A DNA stretch of 64,000 nt from Thinopyrum elongatum (taxonomy: Eukaryota; Streptophyta; Magnoliopsida; Poales; Poaceae). The notes below the pieces were generated by a model. The model was not told the DNA's origin, did not search any database, and saw only the letters and a list, made by a program, of their open reading frames with translations. Position 1 is the stretch's first letter. Each line of letters begins with the position of its first letter. Shown in pieces: positions 10,772 through 21,622 of the stretch. Made by a program: the position numbers and the translations under genes. The stretch covers positions 537,761,135-537,825,134 of the forward strand of contig CM022297.1 of the NCBI GenBank assembly GCA_011799875.1, given 5' to 3'.

Positions 10772-11221
10772 AATGCTGACAGAATATTGGGGAAGAGTGC
10801 CTTATTAAGCAATGGTAAAGGAAGTAATGCAGATAAGGTTCAGGATAGTGAGACATCCTTGTTGGTCTCCAACAAAGCAGATAAAACAGCTAAGGAAAAC
10901 TATCTTGAAGATAGTGAGACAACCCCAAAGTCCTGTCTTGGTTTAGTGTTCGAGTTACTGGCCACTACCGCTGGCACAAGCTATTCAAACTCACTGTCTG
11001 AATCAGTTCAGTTTCTTGAGTCTCAACTACAAGCTGAAAGACATGGATCAGCTGTGCTGCGACAAGAAGCGGAAGGACTGCGGAAGTCCCTGGAGCATTC
11101 AAATGCATACTTTCTGGTGCAACAGCAAGCGTTGGAGGATTTTAGCGCCAAACAGGACAAAGCTAATAAGATTGCTAAGCTTATTGCCAGCATGGTGGAT
11201 ACCCAGGATAACGTTTCTTGA
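10772..11221 (+). pseudogene. 3' coiled-coil exon of the PttA-like gene
   Basis: After a pyrimidine tract and TTTTAG acceptor, 149 codons run to a TGA at 11219. The N-terminal half is Ser/Asp/Lys-rich with two diverged copies of the type D-S-E-T-S/T. The C-terminal half has Q-F-L-E-S-Q-L-Q-A-E-R-H, L-R-Q-E-A-E-G-L-R-K-S-L and similar heptads, a clear coiled coil. This agrees with the C-terminus of the wheat family and probably mediates oligomerisation. Confidence 0.65.
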
Positions 11222-11539
11222 GCTCTTCTGAAGTTGTTTCAGTTATGGACTTGTTTTGCTGCCGCGTTTATTTGCACCGGTGGCCAATTTAGACGGCCAG
11301 TGTATGTAATATGCTGCTTTGTTCCCTATATTTACACTGGTGGCGAATTTTGATGCCCAATGGATGTAATATGTGTAATAGCCGTAATAGCCTAGCATTA
11401 GTTGCTTGCTTATTTTCCTTATTGTCTTGTTTAGTTGTTTGCTTGTAGTCACTGCAGTTCTTTTTCAGCGTTTTTCTAGTGGCCACAATAACCTATTTTT
11501 TTTATAACTAGGCCACAATAACCATGGTAACACACGGAC
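11222..11539. other. 3' flank of the PttA-like gene
   Basis: No ORF of note. Two diverged copies of a ~60-base unit (TTTxCACxGGTGGCxAATTTxGAxGxCCAxTGxATGTAATATG) lie at about 11271 and 11333, probably in the 3' UTR. Confidence 0.45.
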
Positions 11540-12295
11540 TGTTGTAACCATGGGCCTCCTACGGGATGTAGGATCCATGGGCCTTCTATGGGTCGTAGGA
11601 TCCATGGGCCTTCTACGGGCCGTCTAATCAATGGGCCTTCTACGGGCCGTATAATCATTTCACCAAACATGGGTCATACTATTCGTGGACCAATAACGGT
11701 CCGCAAAATGGGCCGTAAACGGGCTAGAGTGGAAATCGTCTGTTTATGGCCCGACCATAGCGGGCCGTTAATAGGCCGTATTTGATGACGCTATGAAAAA
11801 AGCCCAATGGGTTAACGGGCCACAAATGGGCCGACTGTAACCACGGGGCCCACAAACGGAACATGCCAGTAACGGACCGTAACTAACCAAATTCTAGAAA
11901 TGAGCCCAAGAATAAATGGGCCCTTAGAAGGCCGAAAGGTAACACAGGCTGAAAACGGCCGACGGAATAATGGGCCGTTAATGGGTATAAAGCAGTACAC
12001 TGTTCATTATGGGCTAGTTTCATCTCGGGCCTTTAATGGGCCCAGAGTAACAAAGGGCCTCCTATGGGCCAAAATACGTCATGGGCCATACATGGGCCGG
12101 AAGTTACAACGGGCTGGAATCATATTGGATGGCCCAGATGACGCTACTGGGCCAAATTCCGGTAGGCCGTGACGGGCCGTGAGTTAGCGGGCTGTAAGTG
12201 GGCTATATGCGAACATGCCGTTAACAAGCTTTCCGTGGGCCGGCCCACTACCTTTTGACTGGCCTTTTCACTGGAATGGGCCTCTGTTGGGCCGT
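11540..12295. repeat. Dense GGGCC/GGCCC array (subterminal-repeat-like)
   Basis: About forty copies of GGGCC/GGCCC or one-base variants, mostly as ATGGGCC, ACGGGCCGT or GGGCCTT, occur in both orientations every 10-30 bases. The region begins with near-identical 25-30-base units (GGATCCATGGGCCTTCTA). Such arrays are typical of CACTA subterminal regions, where the element's own protein binds, and this one directly follows a PttA/En-Spm-type gene. No clear CACTA terminal repeat is visible at its right edge, where the Copia coding sequence begins. Confidence 0.6.
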
Positions 12296-14964
12296 CCCCA
12301 GCAGCAGCAGTACCAGCCGGCACCGTGGTACGCCGGCCAGAACCCTTGGACTGGCGTCATGCACGCCTACTCCATGCCGATTCCCCGCGCTCCTGCCCTG
12401 GGTATCCTCAGCGCTCGACCGCCATCTCACTAGGCATTCTACGCCGCGCCGCAGCCCTATGCGGTGCCCTATGGGCCCCTCTCCTATGGCCAGCCGCCGT
12501 AGCTAGGTGGGCTGCCGCTGCTGTCCCTGACGGCCCCACCTCAGCAGCCCGCCCTCCCACCGACGCCGTGGGACCCGGCTCTCTTGGCGGCTCTGTACTC
12601 CGCTCCCTCACCGTCCACCTACACCGGCGGCGGCGACTGGTATATGAACACTGGAGCTACCGTGCACATGGCGGCTCATCCCGGTAACCTCCACACCTCC
12701 TATCCCGTCCATACTTCCGCTCGCATCACCGTCGATGACGGTTCCTCCCTTCCTATTACTCACATAGGACATGCTTCTTTTCCATCTAATTCTACTCCAT
12801 TGTCATTATCTAACATCTTAGTTTCTCCTGATCTCATTAAAAATCTTGTCTCTGTTCGTTCTTTTACACGTGAAAATCCTGTTACCGTTGAGTTTGACGA
12901 GTGTGGTTTTTCTGTTAAGGATGCTCGTACCAGGATAGTACTCCACCGATGTGACAACCCCGACGAGCTCTACCCGGTCCAACCCCTGACGAGTGGATCT
13001 TTGGCACGCTCGCTTGGGTCATCCCAACCCCGCCACCCTTCGTCATATACTTCGGAGTTTTTCTTTCACGTGTAATAAGGTCGAGGATCACTCATGTCAT
13101 GCATGTCTCCTCGGCAAACATGCTCATCTTCCGTTTAGGGCATCTTCTCATGTTGCATCGTACCCATTTGAGTTAATTCATAGTGATGTTTGGACCTCTC
13201 CTGTTGCAAGTAATACGGGCAATCTTTATTATCTTGTTATACTTGATGATTTTTCGCACTATGTGTGGACCTTCCCGTTGCGTCGTAAGTCGAATGTCAT
13301 CTCCACTCTCGCCGCTTTCTACTCCTATGTTTTCACGCAGTTTGGTTGTCCCATTCTCGCGTTTTAGGCAGATAACGGGAAGGAGTTTGACAACCTGGTT
13401 GTTCGCACTCTCCTCACCACACATGGCACGACCTTTCGTCTCACATGCCCGTACACTTCGCAACAGAACGGTCGCGCTGAGCGTGTCCTTTGCACTCTTA
13501 ACGACTGCGTTCGGACTCTTCTTTTTCACGCCAATGTGCCTCTGCGCTTTTGGCCTGATGCTCTCACCACATCATCACTCCTCATTAACATCCGCCCATG
13601 TCGCACTCGCGGGAACTTTGCACCTCATCACCTCCTCTTCGGTGCACCGCCCTCTTATGATGAGCTTCGCATCTTCGGCTGTCTCTGCTACCCTAGCATC
13701 GCCGCCACTACGCCTCATAAGCTTGCACCCCGCTCCGTCGCCTGCATCTTTCTCGGCTACCCACCTAACACCAAAGGCTACCACTGCTACGATCCTGTCT
13801 CACATCGTGTTTTCACCTCCCGACACGTTTACTTTGATGAGAAGGTGTTTCCGTTTCAGCAGCAGGTACCTCTCGTCACCCCGTCGCCGTCGGCCACTAG
13901 CGGCCCTTCGGCGACCCCGTCAGGTGGACGGCCCCGCTCGGCTCTCGGACCGCCTCCGGGTTCTGGCAGTCCTCGCATCGTGGGACGAGCTGCGCCTCGC
14001 GCCCCCATGCCGTCGTCGCCCTCCACGCCGGCTTCGTCACCGGCGCTCTCTCCGGCCGCCTCGAGCACCTCGGCTGCCTCGGCCAGCCCCGCCGCCTTGG
14101 GCGACGCCCCCTCACCTGCCGTCCTCGCCTCAGGCGCCGCGGGCGCTCCAGGCGCCTCGGGCGACGCCCCCTCCCCGACTGCCTCGGGGGCCTCGGGCGC
14201 TACCCCTTCCCCGGCCGCGTCGTCGGCTGCCTCGCCGGCCGCCTCGCCGGCTGTCCCGGAGTTGCGTCTCGCTCTGTCACTCGGGCTCGAGCCGGCGTTC
14301 ACCGCCCGAGTCTGCGGTACTCCAGCGATGAGTATCTTCTCGCTGCCTCCACCACCGAGTCGTCACCGATTCCTACGTCCGCCAGAGCAGCCCTTCGTGA
14401 TCCTCACTGGCTCGCTGCGATGCAGGAAGAGTTCGATGCTCTTCAGCGGAACCATACCTGGACACTGGTTCCTTGGCCTTCTCACGCCAATGTCATCAGC
14501 GGCAAGTGGGTCTTTCGCCATAAGACCCGCTCGGATGGTACACTTGAGCGCTACAAGGCTCGCTGGGTGGTCCGTGGTTTTCGGCAGCGTGCTGGTGTCG
14601 ACTTCACCGAGACGTTTGCACCGGTTGTCAAACCGGGCACGATCTGCACTATTCTCCAGCTGGCGGTATCCCAAGGCTGGCCGGTTCATCAGATGGATGT
14701 CTCCAATGCCTTCCTTCATGGCCATCTTGAGGAGCAGGTTTACTGTGAGCAGCCCACCGGTTTCGTCGACGCATCTCTTCCTGGGCATGTGTGTTTGCTG
14801 TCCCGGTCTCTCTACGGGCTCAAGCAAGCACCCCGCGCCTAGTACCAGCGTATCGCCGGGTTCCTTCAGACACTGGGCTTCAGCGTTACTCGCCCGGATG
14901 CCTCGTTGTTTGTCTATCACCGCGGTGACACGACTGCATATTTGCTCCTCTACGTCGGCGACAT
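12296..14964 (+). pseudogene. Copia polyprotein, 5' part (gag end, PR, INT, RT), interrupted
   Basis: Order of domains fits Ty1/Copia. First a Gln/Pro/Tyr-rich gag tail; then protease with W-Y-M-N-T-G-A at 12641 (D of DTG changed to N). A GAG-pre-integrase zinc region follows (L-W-H-A-R-L-G-H at about 12996), then integrase core with I-L-D-D-F-S, A-D-N-G-K-E-F and Q-N-G-R-A-E. A Ser/Pro/Ala-rich linker (13860-14280) leads into RT (W-V-F-R-H-K, F-A-P-V-V-K, M-D-V-S-N-A-F-L-H-G). Breaks: frameshifts near 12985 and between 14290 and 14420, TAG at 13365 and 14840. The RT motif reads Y-V-G-D and is cut by the inserted element at 14964; the remainder is at 31872. The 5' LTR is absent. Confidence 0.85.
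14960..14964. repeat. Target duplication GACAT, left copy
   Basis: GACAT directly precedes the LTR at 14965 and recurs at 31867-31871 directly after the LTR ending at 31866. It proves that one insertion event split the Copia gene. Confidence 0.95.
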
Positions 14965-16398
14965 TGATACGTATCTAACATATCTATAATTTTTGATTGT
15001 TCCATGCTGTTATATTATCATTCTTGGATGTTTTATAATCATTTTATATCATTTTTTGGTACTAACCTATTGACATAGTGCCAAGTGCCAGTTGCTGTTT
15101 TCTGCATGTTTTTTACATTGAGGAAATCAATACCAAACGGAGTCCAAACGCAGCGAAACTTTGTGTATTTTTTGGACCAGAAGACATCCAGTGGGCCGGA
15201 GAAGCACCTGGGGGGGTGCTCCGAGGGGAGCACAACCCACCAGGATGCGCCTGGGGGCCCAGGCGCGCCCAGGTGGGTTGTGCCCACTTCGGGTGCCCCC
15301 TGAACTGCCTCTTTGCTCTATAAATACCCAAATATTCCAGAAACCCTAGGGGAGTTGATGAAAATCAATTCTAGCTGCCGCAGAGTCCAGAACCACCAGA
15401 TCCAATCTAGACACCATCACGGAGGGGTGCATCATGTCCACTGGTGCCTCTTCGACGATGCGTGAGTAGTTCTTTGTAGACCTACGGGTCCGTAGTTAGT
15501 AGCTAGATGGCTTACTCTCTCTCTTTTGATTCTCAATACAATGGTCTCTTGGAGATCCATATGATGTAAGTCTTTTTGCAGTGTGTTTGTTGGGATCGGA
15601 TGAACTTTGAGTTTATGATCAGATCTATCTTTTTATCCATGAAAGTTATTTGAGTCTTCTTTGATCTCTTATATGCATGATTGCTTATAGCCTCGTATTT
15701 CTTCTCCGATATTTGGGTTTTGTTTGGCCAACTTGATCTATTTATCTATCAATGGGAAGAGGTGCTTTGTGATGGGTTCGATCTTACGGTGCTTGATCCC
15801 AGTGACAGAAGGGGAACCGACACGTATGCATCGTTGCTATTAAGGATAAAAGATGGGGTCTATTTCTACATAAATAGATCTTGTCTATATCATGTCATCA
15901 TTCTTATTGCATTACTCCATTTCTCCATGAACTTAATACACTAGATGCATGCTGGATAGCGGTCGATGTGTGGCGTAATAGTAGTAGATGCAGGCAGGAG
16001 TCGGTCTACTAATCTTGGACATGATGCCTATATAATGATCATTGCCTGGATATTGTCATGATTATTTGAAGTTCTATCAATTGCCCAACAGTAATTTGTC
16101 TACCCACCGTTTGCTATTTTTCTGGAGAGAAGCCACTAGTGAAATCTACGGCTCCCGGGTCTCTTCTTTAATATATTTGCCTTTGCGATCTATTTTCCTT
16201 TGCTTTTATTTTCATATCTATATTTCCAAAAACCCAAAAATACCATGCTGCAATTTATTTTATCTCGCGTTCCCGCGAGATCCATCTATCAAATTATTAC
16301 AACTTTCTGACATCCTTTTGCCAATTTCTGGCGCCGTTACCCGAAAGGGATTGACAACCCTTTAACACGTCGGGTTGCTAGTATTTGTTATTTTAGTG
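14965..16398 (+). repeat. 5' LTR of the gag-protease element, first segment
   Basis: Starts TGATACGTATC at 14965 and aligns with 30294 onward of the 3' LTR. It is broken at 16398 by the nested element and resumes at 25360. It carries a TATA box at 15319, followed by a leader whose homologous part in the other LTR is equally conserved. Confidence 0.9.
15319..15326 (+). promoter_or_regulatory. LTR TATA box
   Basis: TATAAATA within CTCTATAAATACCC, about 355 bases into the LTR and conserved in the partner LTR at 30644. The position fits the U3/R promoter. Confidence 0.7.
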
Positions 16399-18064
16399 TG
16401 ATGTCTACTACCCAACCTTCTTCTTGTAGACTCGTGTTGGGCCTCCAAGCGCAGAGTTTTGTAGGACAACAGTAAATTTCCCTCAAGTGGATGACCTAAG
16501 GTTTATCAATCCATGGGAGGCGTAGGATGAAGATGGTCTCTCTCAAACAACCCTGCAACCAAATAACAAAGAGTCTCTTGTGTCCCCAACACACCCAATA
16601 CAATGGTAAATTGTATAGGTGCACTAGTTCGGCGAAGATATGGTGATACAAGTGCAATATGGATAGTAGATATAGGTTTTTGTAATTAGAAAATATAAAA
16701 ACAGCAAGGTAGCTAGTAACAAAAGTGAGTGAAAACGGTATTGCAATGCTTCGAAACAAGGCATAGGGTTCATACTTTCACTAGTGCAAGTTCTCTCAAC
16801 AATAATAACATAATTAAATCATATAATAATCCCTCAACATGCAACAAAGAGTCACTCCAAAGTCACTAATAGCGGAGAACAAACGAAGAGATTATTGTAG
16901 GGTACGAAACCACCTCAAAGTTATTCTTTCTGATCGATCTATTGGGCTATTCCTATAAGTGTCACAAACAGCCCTAGAGTTCATACTAAATAAACACCTT
17001 AAGACACACATCAACCAAAACCCTAATGTCACCTAGATACTCCAATGTCACCACAAGTATCCGCGGGTTTGATTATATGATATGCATCACACAATCTCAG
17101 ATTCATCTATTCAAACCAACACAAAGAACTTCAAAGAGTGCCCCAAAGTTTCTACCGGAGAGTCAAGACGAAAACGTGTGCCAACCCCTATGCATAAGTT
17201 CACAAGGTCACAGAACCCGCAAGTTGGTCACCAAAACATACATCAAGTAGATCACGTGAATATCCCATTGTCACCACAGATAAGCACATGCAAGACATAC
17301 ATCAAGTGTTCTCAAATTCTTAAAGACTCAATCAGATAAGATAACTTCAAAGGGAAAACTCAATGCATTACAAGATGGTAGAGGGGGAGAAACATCATAA
17401 GATCCAACTATAATAGCAAAGCTCGCGGTACATCCAGATCGTGCCAAATCAAGGACACGAGAGAGAGAGAGATCAAACACATAGCTACTGGTACATACCC
17501 TCAGCCCCGAGGGTGAACTACTCCCTCCTCATCATGGAGAGCGCCGGGATGATGAAGATGGCCACCGGTGATGATTTCCCCCTCCGGCTGGGTGCCGGAA
17601 CAGGGTCCCGATTGGTTTTTGGTGGCTATAGAGGATTGCGGCGGTGGAACTCCCGATCTAGGTTATGTTCTGGAGGTTTGGAGATATATAAGAGGTGTTG
17701 GCGTCGAGAACAAGTCAGGGGAGTCCACGAGGGGCCCACAAGGTCGGGGGGCGGGCCCTAGGGGGGCGTCCCCCACCCTTGTGGTGGCCTCGGGACTCCT
17801 CTGGTGCATCTCCGGCACTCCGTGGGCTTCTTTTGGTCCATAAAGAATCGTCGTAAAGTTTCAGGTCAATTGGACTCCGTTTGATATTCCTTTCCCGCGA
17901 AACTCAAAAACAAGGAAAAAACAGAAACTGGCACTGGGCTCTAGGTTAATAGGTTAGTCCCAAAAATCATATAAAATAACATATAAATGCACATAAAACA
18001 TCCAAGATTGATAATATAATAGCATGGAACAATAAAAAATTATAGATACGTTGGAGACGTATCA
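16399..18064 (-). repeat. 3' LTR of the nested element
   Basis: Reads TGATACGTCTCC at 18064 to ..ACATCA at 16399 on the minus strand. It is homologous over its whole length to 23686-25359. A minus-strand TTATATAT near 17685 could be its TATA region. Confidence 0.9.
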
Positions 18065-18090
18065 AGCATCCTCAAGCTTAATTCCTGCTC
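18065..18090 (-). other. Polypurine tract of the nested element
   Basis: The minus strand reads GCAGGAATTAAGCTTGAGGA then TGC directly before the LTR TGATACG. The same tract, with GGGGA, precedes the 3' LTR of the outer element at 30293, which shows that the two families are related. Confidence 0.75.
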
Positions 18091-21000
18091 GTCCTCGAGT
18101 AGGTAAATGATAAAAACAGAATTTTTGATGTGGAATGCTACCTAACATATTTATCCATGTAATTTTCTTTATTGTGGCATGAATATTCAGATCCATAAGA
18201 TTCAAAATAAAAGTTTATTATTGACATAAAAACAATAATACTTCAAGCATACTAACAAAGCAATTATGTCTTCTCAAAATAACATGGCCAAAGAAAGCTT
18301 ATCCCTACAAAATCATATAGTCTGGCTATACTCCATCTTCATCACACAAAATATTTAAATCATGCACAACCCCGATGACAAGCCAAGCAATTGTTTCATA
18401 CTTTTGATGTTCTCAAAGCTTTTCAACTTTCACGCAATACATGAGTGTGAGCCATGGATATAGCACTATAGGTGGAATAGAGGGTGGTTGTGGAGAAGAC
18501 AAAAAGAGGGAGATAGTCTCACATCAACTAGGCGTATCAACGGGCTATGGAGATGCCCGTCAATAGAAATCAATGTGAGTGAGTAGGGATTGCCATGCAA
18601 CGGATGCACTGGAGCTATAAGTTTATGGAATCTCAAAAAGAAACTAAGTGGGTGTGCATCCAACTCGCTTGCTCACGAAGACCTAGGGCAATTTGAGGAA
18701 ACCCATCATTGGAATATACAAGCCAAGTTCTATAATGAAAATTTCCCACTAGTATATGAAAGTGACAACATAGGAGACTCTCTATCATGAAGATCATGGT
18801 GCTGCTTTGAAGCACAAGTGTGGTAAAAGGATAGTAGCATTGCCCCTTCTCTCTTTTTCTCTCATTTTTTTTGTTTTTTTTGTTTGGGCCTTCTTTTGTT
18901 TTTTGGCCTCTTTTATTTTTATTTATTTTTCGTCCAGAGTCTCATCCCGGCTTGTGGGGGAATCATAGTCTCCATCATCCTTTCCTCACATGGGACAATG
19001 CTCTAATAATGAAGATCGTCATGCTTTTATTTACTTACAAGTCAAGAATTACAACTCGATACTTAGAACAAAATATGACTTTGCATGAATGCCTCCGGCG
19101 GTGTACCGGGATGTGCGATGAATCAAGACTGACATGTATGAAAGAATTATGAATGGTGTCTTTGCCACAAATACGATGTCAACTACATGATCATGCAAAG
19201 CAATATGACAATGATGAAGCGTGTCATAATAAGCGGAACGGTGGAAAGTTGCATGGCAATATATCTCGGAATGGCTATGGAAATGCCATAATAGGTAGGT
19301 ATGGTGGCTGTTTTGAGGAAGGTATATGGTGGGTGTATGGTACCGGCGAAAATTGCGCGGTACTAGAGAGGCTAGCAATGGTGGAAGGGTGAGAGTGCGT
19401 ATAATCCATGGACTCAACATTAGTCATAAAGAACTCACATACTTATTGCAAAAATCTATTAGTTATCGAAACGAAGTACTACGCACATGCTCCTAGGGGG
19501 ATAGATTGGTAGGAAAAGACCATCGCTCATCCCCGACCGCCACTCATAAGGAAGACAATCAATAAATAAATCATGCTCTGACTTCATCACATAACGGTTC
19601 ATCATACGTGCATGCTACGGGAATCACAAACCTTAACACACGTATTTCTCAAATTCACAACTACTCACTAGCATGTCTCTAATATCACCATCTTCATATC
19701 TCAAACCAATCATAAGGAATCAAACTTCTCATAGTATTCAATGCACTTTATATGAAAGTTTTTATTATATCCCTCTTGGATGCTCATCATATTAGGACTA
19801 AATTCATAACCAAAGCAAATTACCATGCTGTTTAGAGACTCTCAAAATGATATAAGTGAAGCATGAGAGCTCAACAATTTCTTCAAAATAAAACTACCGT
19901 CGTGCTCTAAAAAGATATAAGTGAAGCACTAGAGCAAATGACAAACTACTCCAAAAGATATAAGTGAAGATCAATGAGTAGTCGAATAATTATGTAACTA
20001 TGAGAAGACTCTCTCTCATAAAAGAATTTTAGATCTTAAGTACTTTATTCAAACAGCAAGCAAAACAAAATAAAATGACATTCCAAGGATAGCACATATC
20101 ATGTGAAGAAGTAAAAACTTAGGCTCAGCCGATACTAACCAATAATGCTTGATGAAGAAAGGTGGGATGCCAACCGGGGCATCCCCAAGCTTAGATGCTT
20201 GAGACTTCTTGAAATATTAATTAGGGATGCCTTGGGCATCCCCAAGCTTGAGCTTTTGTGTCCTTAATTCCTTTTATATGATGGTTTCCATAAATCTTAA
20301 AAACTTCATCCACACAAAACTCAACAAGAACTCATGAGAAAAGTTAGTATAAATCAAATGCAAAACCTTATCATTCTCTACTGTAGCAAATCACTAAAAT
20401 TATAATTTTACATTGCATACTAAATTCCTCTGCATATTTAATACTCCTATGCTTAAATAGAATCATTAAACAAGCAAACATATGCAAACAATGCAAACAT
20501 AACAGCAATCTGTCTAAACAGGATAGTCTGTAAAGACTGTAATTGTACTCATACTTTGCTAACTCCAAAAATTATGAAAACATACCACACTATAGAAAAT
20601 TTGTTGCCACTCATTGTGTAAAAATTTCAAGGTTTTACCACGTTCTTACTTTCCATAAGAATTCAGACAATGATAGAAAACTTTCTGTTTCCAAAACAGC
20701 AACATATAGACATGCAAAATAAGCATGGTAAAGGCTATACTTGACCTTTTTATTGAACTAAAAGATACAAAACATTATTCTAAATAACAGCAAGCAAGTC
20801 CTAATAAAAGAAAATGATGCTCCAAGCAAAACTCGTATCATGTGACGAATAAAAATATAGCTCCAAGTGAGGTTACCGATAATGTTGAAGACAAAAGAGG
20901 GGATGCCTTCCGGGGCATCCCCAAGCTTAGTTGCTTGGATATTCCTTGAATATTACCTTGGGGTGACTTGGACATCCCCAAGATTAGGGTCTTGTCACTC

Positions 21001-21622
21001 CTTATTCTCCTCATATCGATATCTCACCCAAAACTTGAAAACTTCAATCACACAAAACTTAACAAAACCTTCGTGAGATCCGTTAGTATAATAAAACAAA
21101 TCATTCACTTTGGTACTGTCAAGACAAGATTCATAATTTTTATCACATGATTCCTACTGTACCCTATCATTTCTACAATTTATATTAAGCAATATAAGCC
21201 ATAGAAACTAGAAAACAAGCAAACTATGCATCGAAAACAGAATCTGTCAAAAACAGAACAGTCTGTGAAGATATGAATTTAAATCATACTTATATACCTC
21301 CAAAAATTCTGAAAACTTCTGAAAATGTATAAAATTTGTATATAAATCTTGTGTAAAAAATTCAGAGTTTTTCCGTGCTTCAGTGAATTTAAACAATTCT
21401 GGGACTGGGTGCAAAAGTTTCTGTTTTTTCACAGAATCAAGTCAACTATCAACCACACTATCCCAAAGGCTTTACTTGGCAATTTATTGAAACAAAGGCT
21501 ATAAAAAATTATTAATACAGTAGCTTAATCATGTTAACACACAAAAACAGTAGGGGTAAATATTGGGTCGTCTCCCAACAAGCGCTTTTCTTTTATGCCT
21601 TTTTAAGCTAGGCATGATGATT
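18091..21622 (-). other. Non-coding 3' region of the nested element
   Basis: 3.5 kb without a domain-bearing ORF. It contains two copies of a hairpin module with GGGATGCC...GGCATCCC stems next to AAGCTTGGGG (plus positions about 20165-20240 and 20895-20985). It also contains an AT-rich tract (18850-18930) and repeated GATATAAGTGAAGC words near 19840-19970. The same motifs occur in the 3' region of the outer element (28460-28930). Confidence 0.7.

Larger units (their letters stand above)
5677..11221 (+). pseudogene. Multi-exon plant-transposase-like (PttA/En-Spm type) gene, decayed
   Basis: The 3' half is well resolved as phase-0 exons 8672-8821, 9291-9791, 9890-10102, 10293-10322 and 10772-11221, all with AG acceptors and GT donors. 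The middle exon carries R-S-L-A-Y-I-A-F-D-V-V-K and W-K-Y-Y-I-E-D-E-G-K-C-Q. The next carries N-T-S-A-I-F-K-N-A-W and L-V-L-Y-W-S-R, features I associate with the Triticeae repetitive family usually annotated as putative plant transposase (Ptta/En/Spm). The last exon is a coiled coil. Two TAG stops lie in 9890-10102. The 5' half (5677-8354) is uncertain: an ATG at 5677 begins a Pro/Ser-rich frame that must shift before the acidic SSDEAE segment near 6018. The element probably moves DNA or is a transposon passenger; function is not established. Confidence 0.6.

Noticed and set aside
12240..12260. CCCACTACCTTTT as a CACTA terminal repeat
   Set aside because: Lacks the following GAAAA/AGAAAA context and any inverted partner; CACTA is a frequent five-base word.
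13856..14302. 148-codon minus-strand frame rich in Ala/Glu/Gly
   Set aside because: Antisense of the Copia Ser/Pro/Ala-rich linker.
13183..14331. 382-codon plus-strand frame overlapping the Copia integrase
   Set aside because: It is the +1 shadow of the integrase and linker frame; the true frame carries the integrase motifs.
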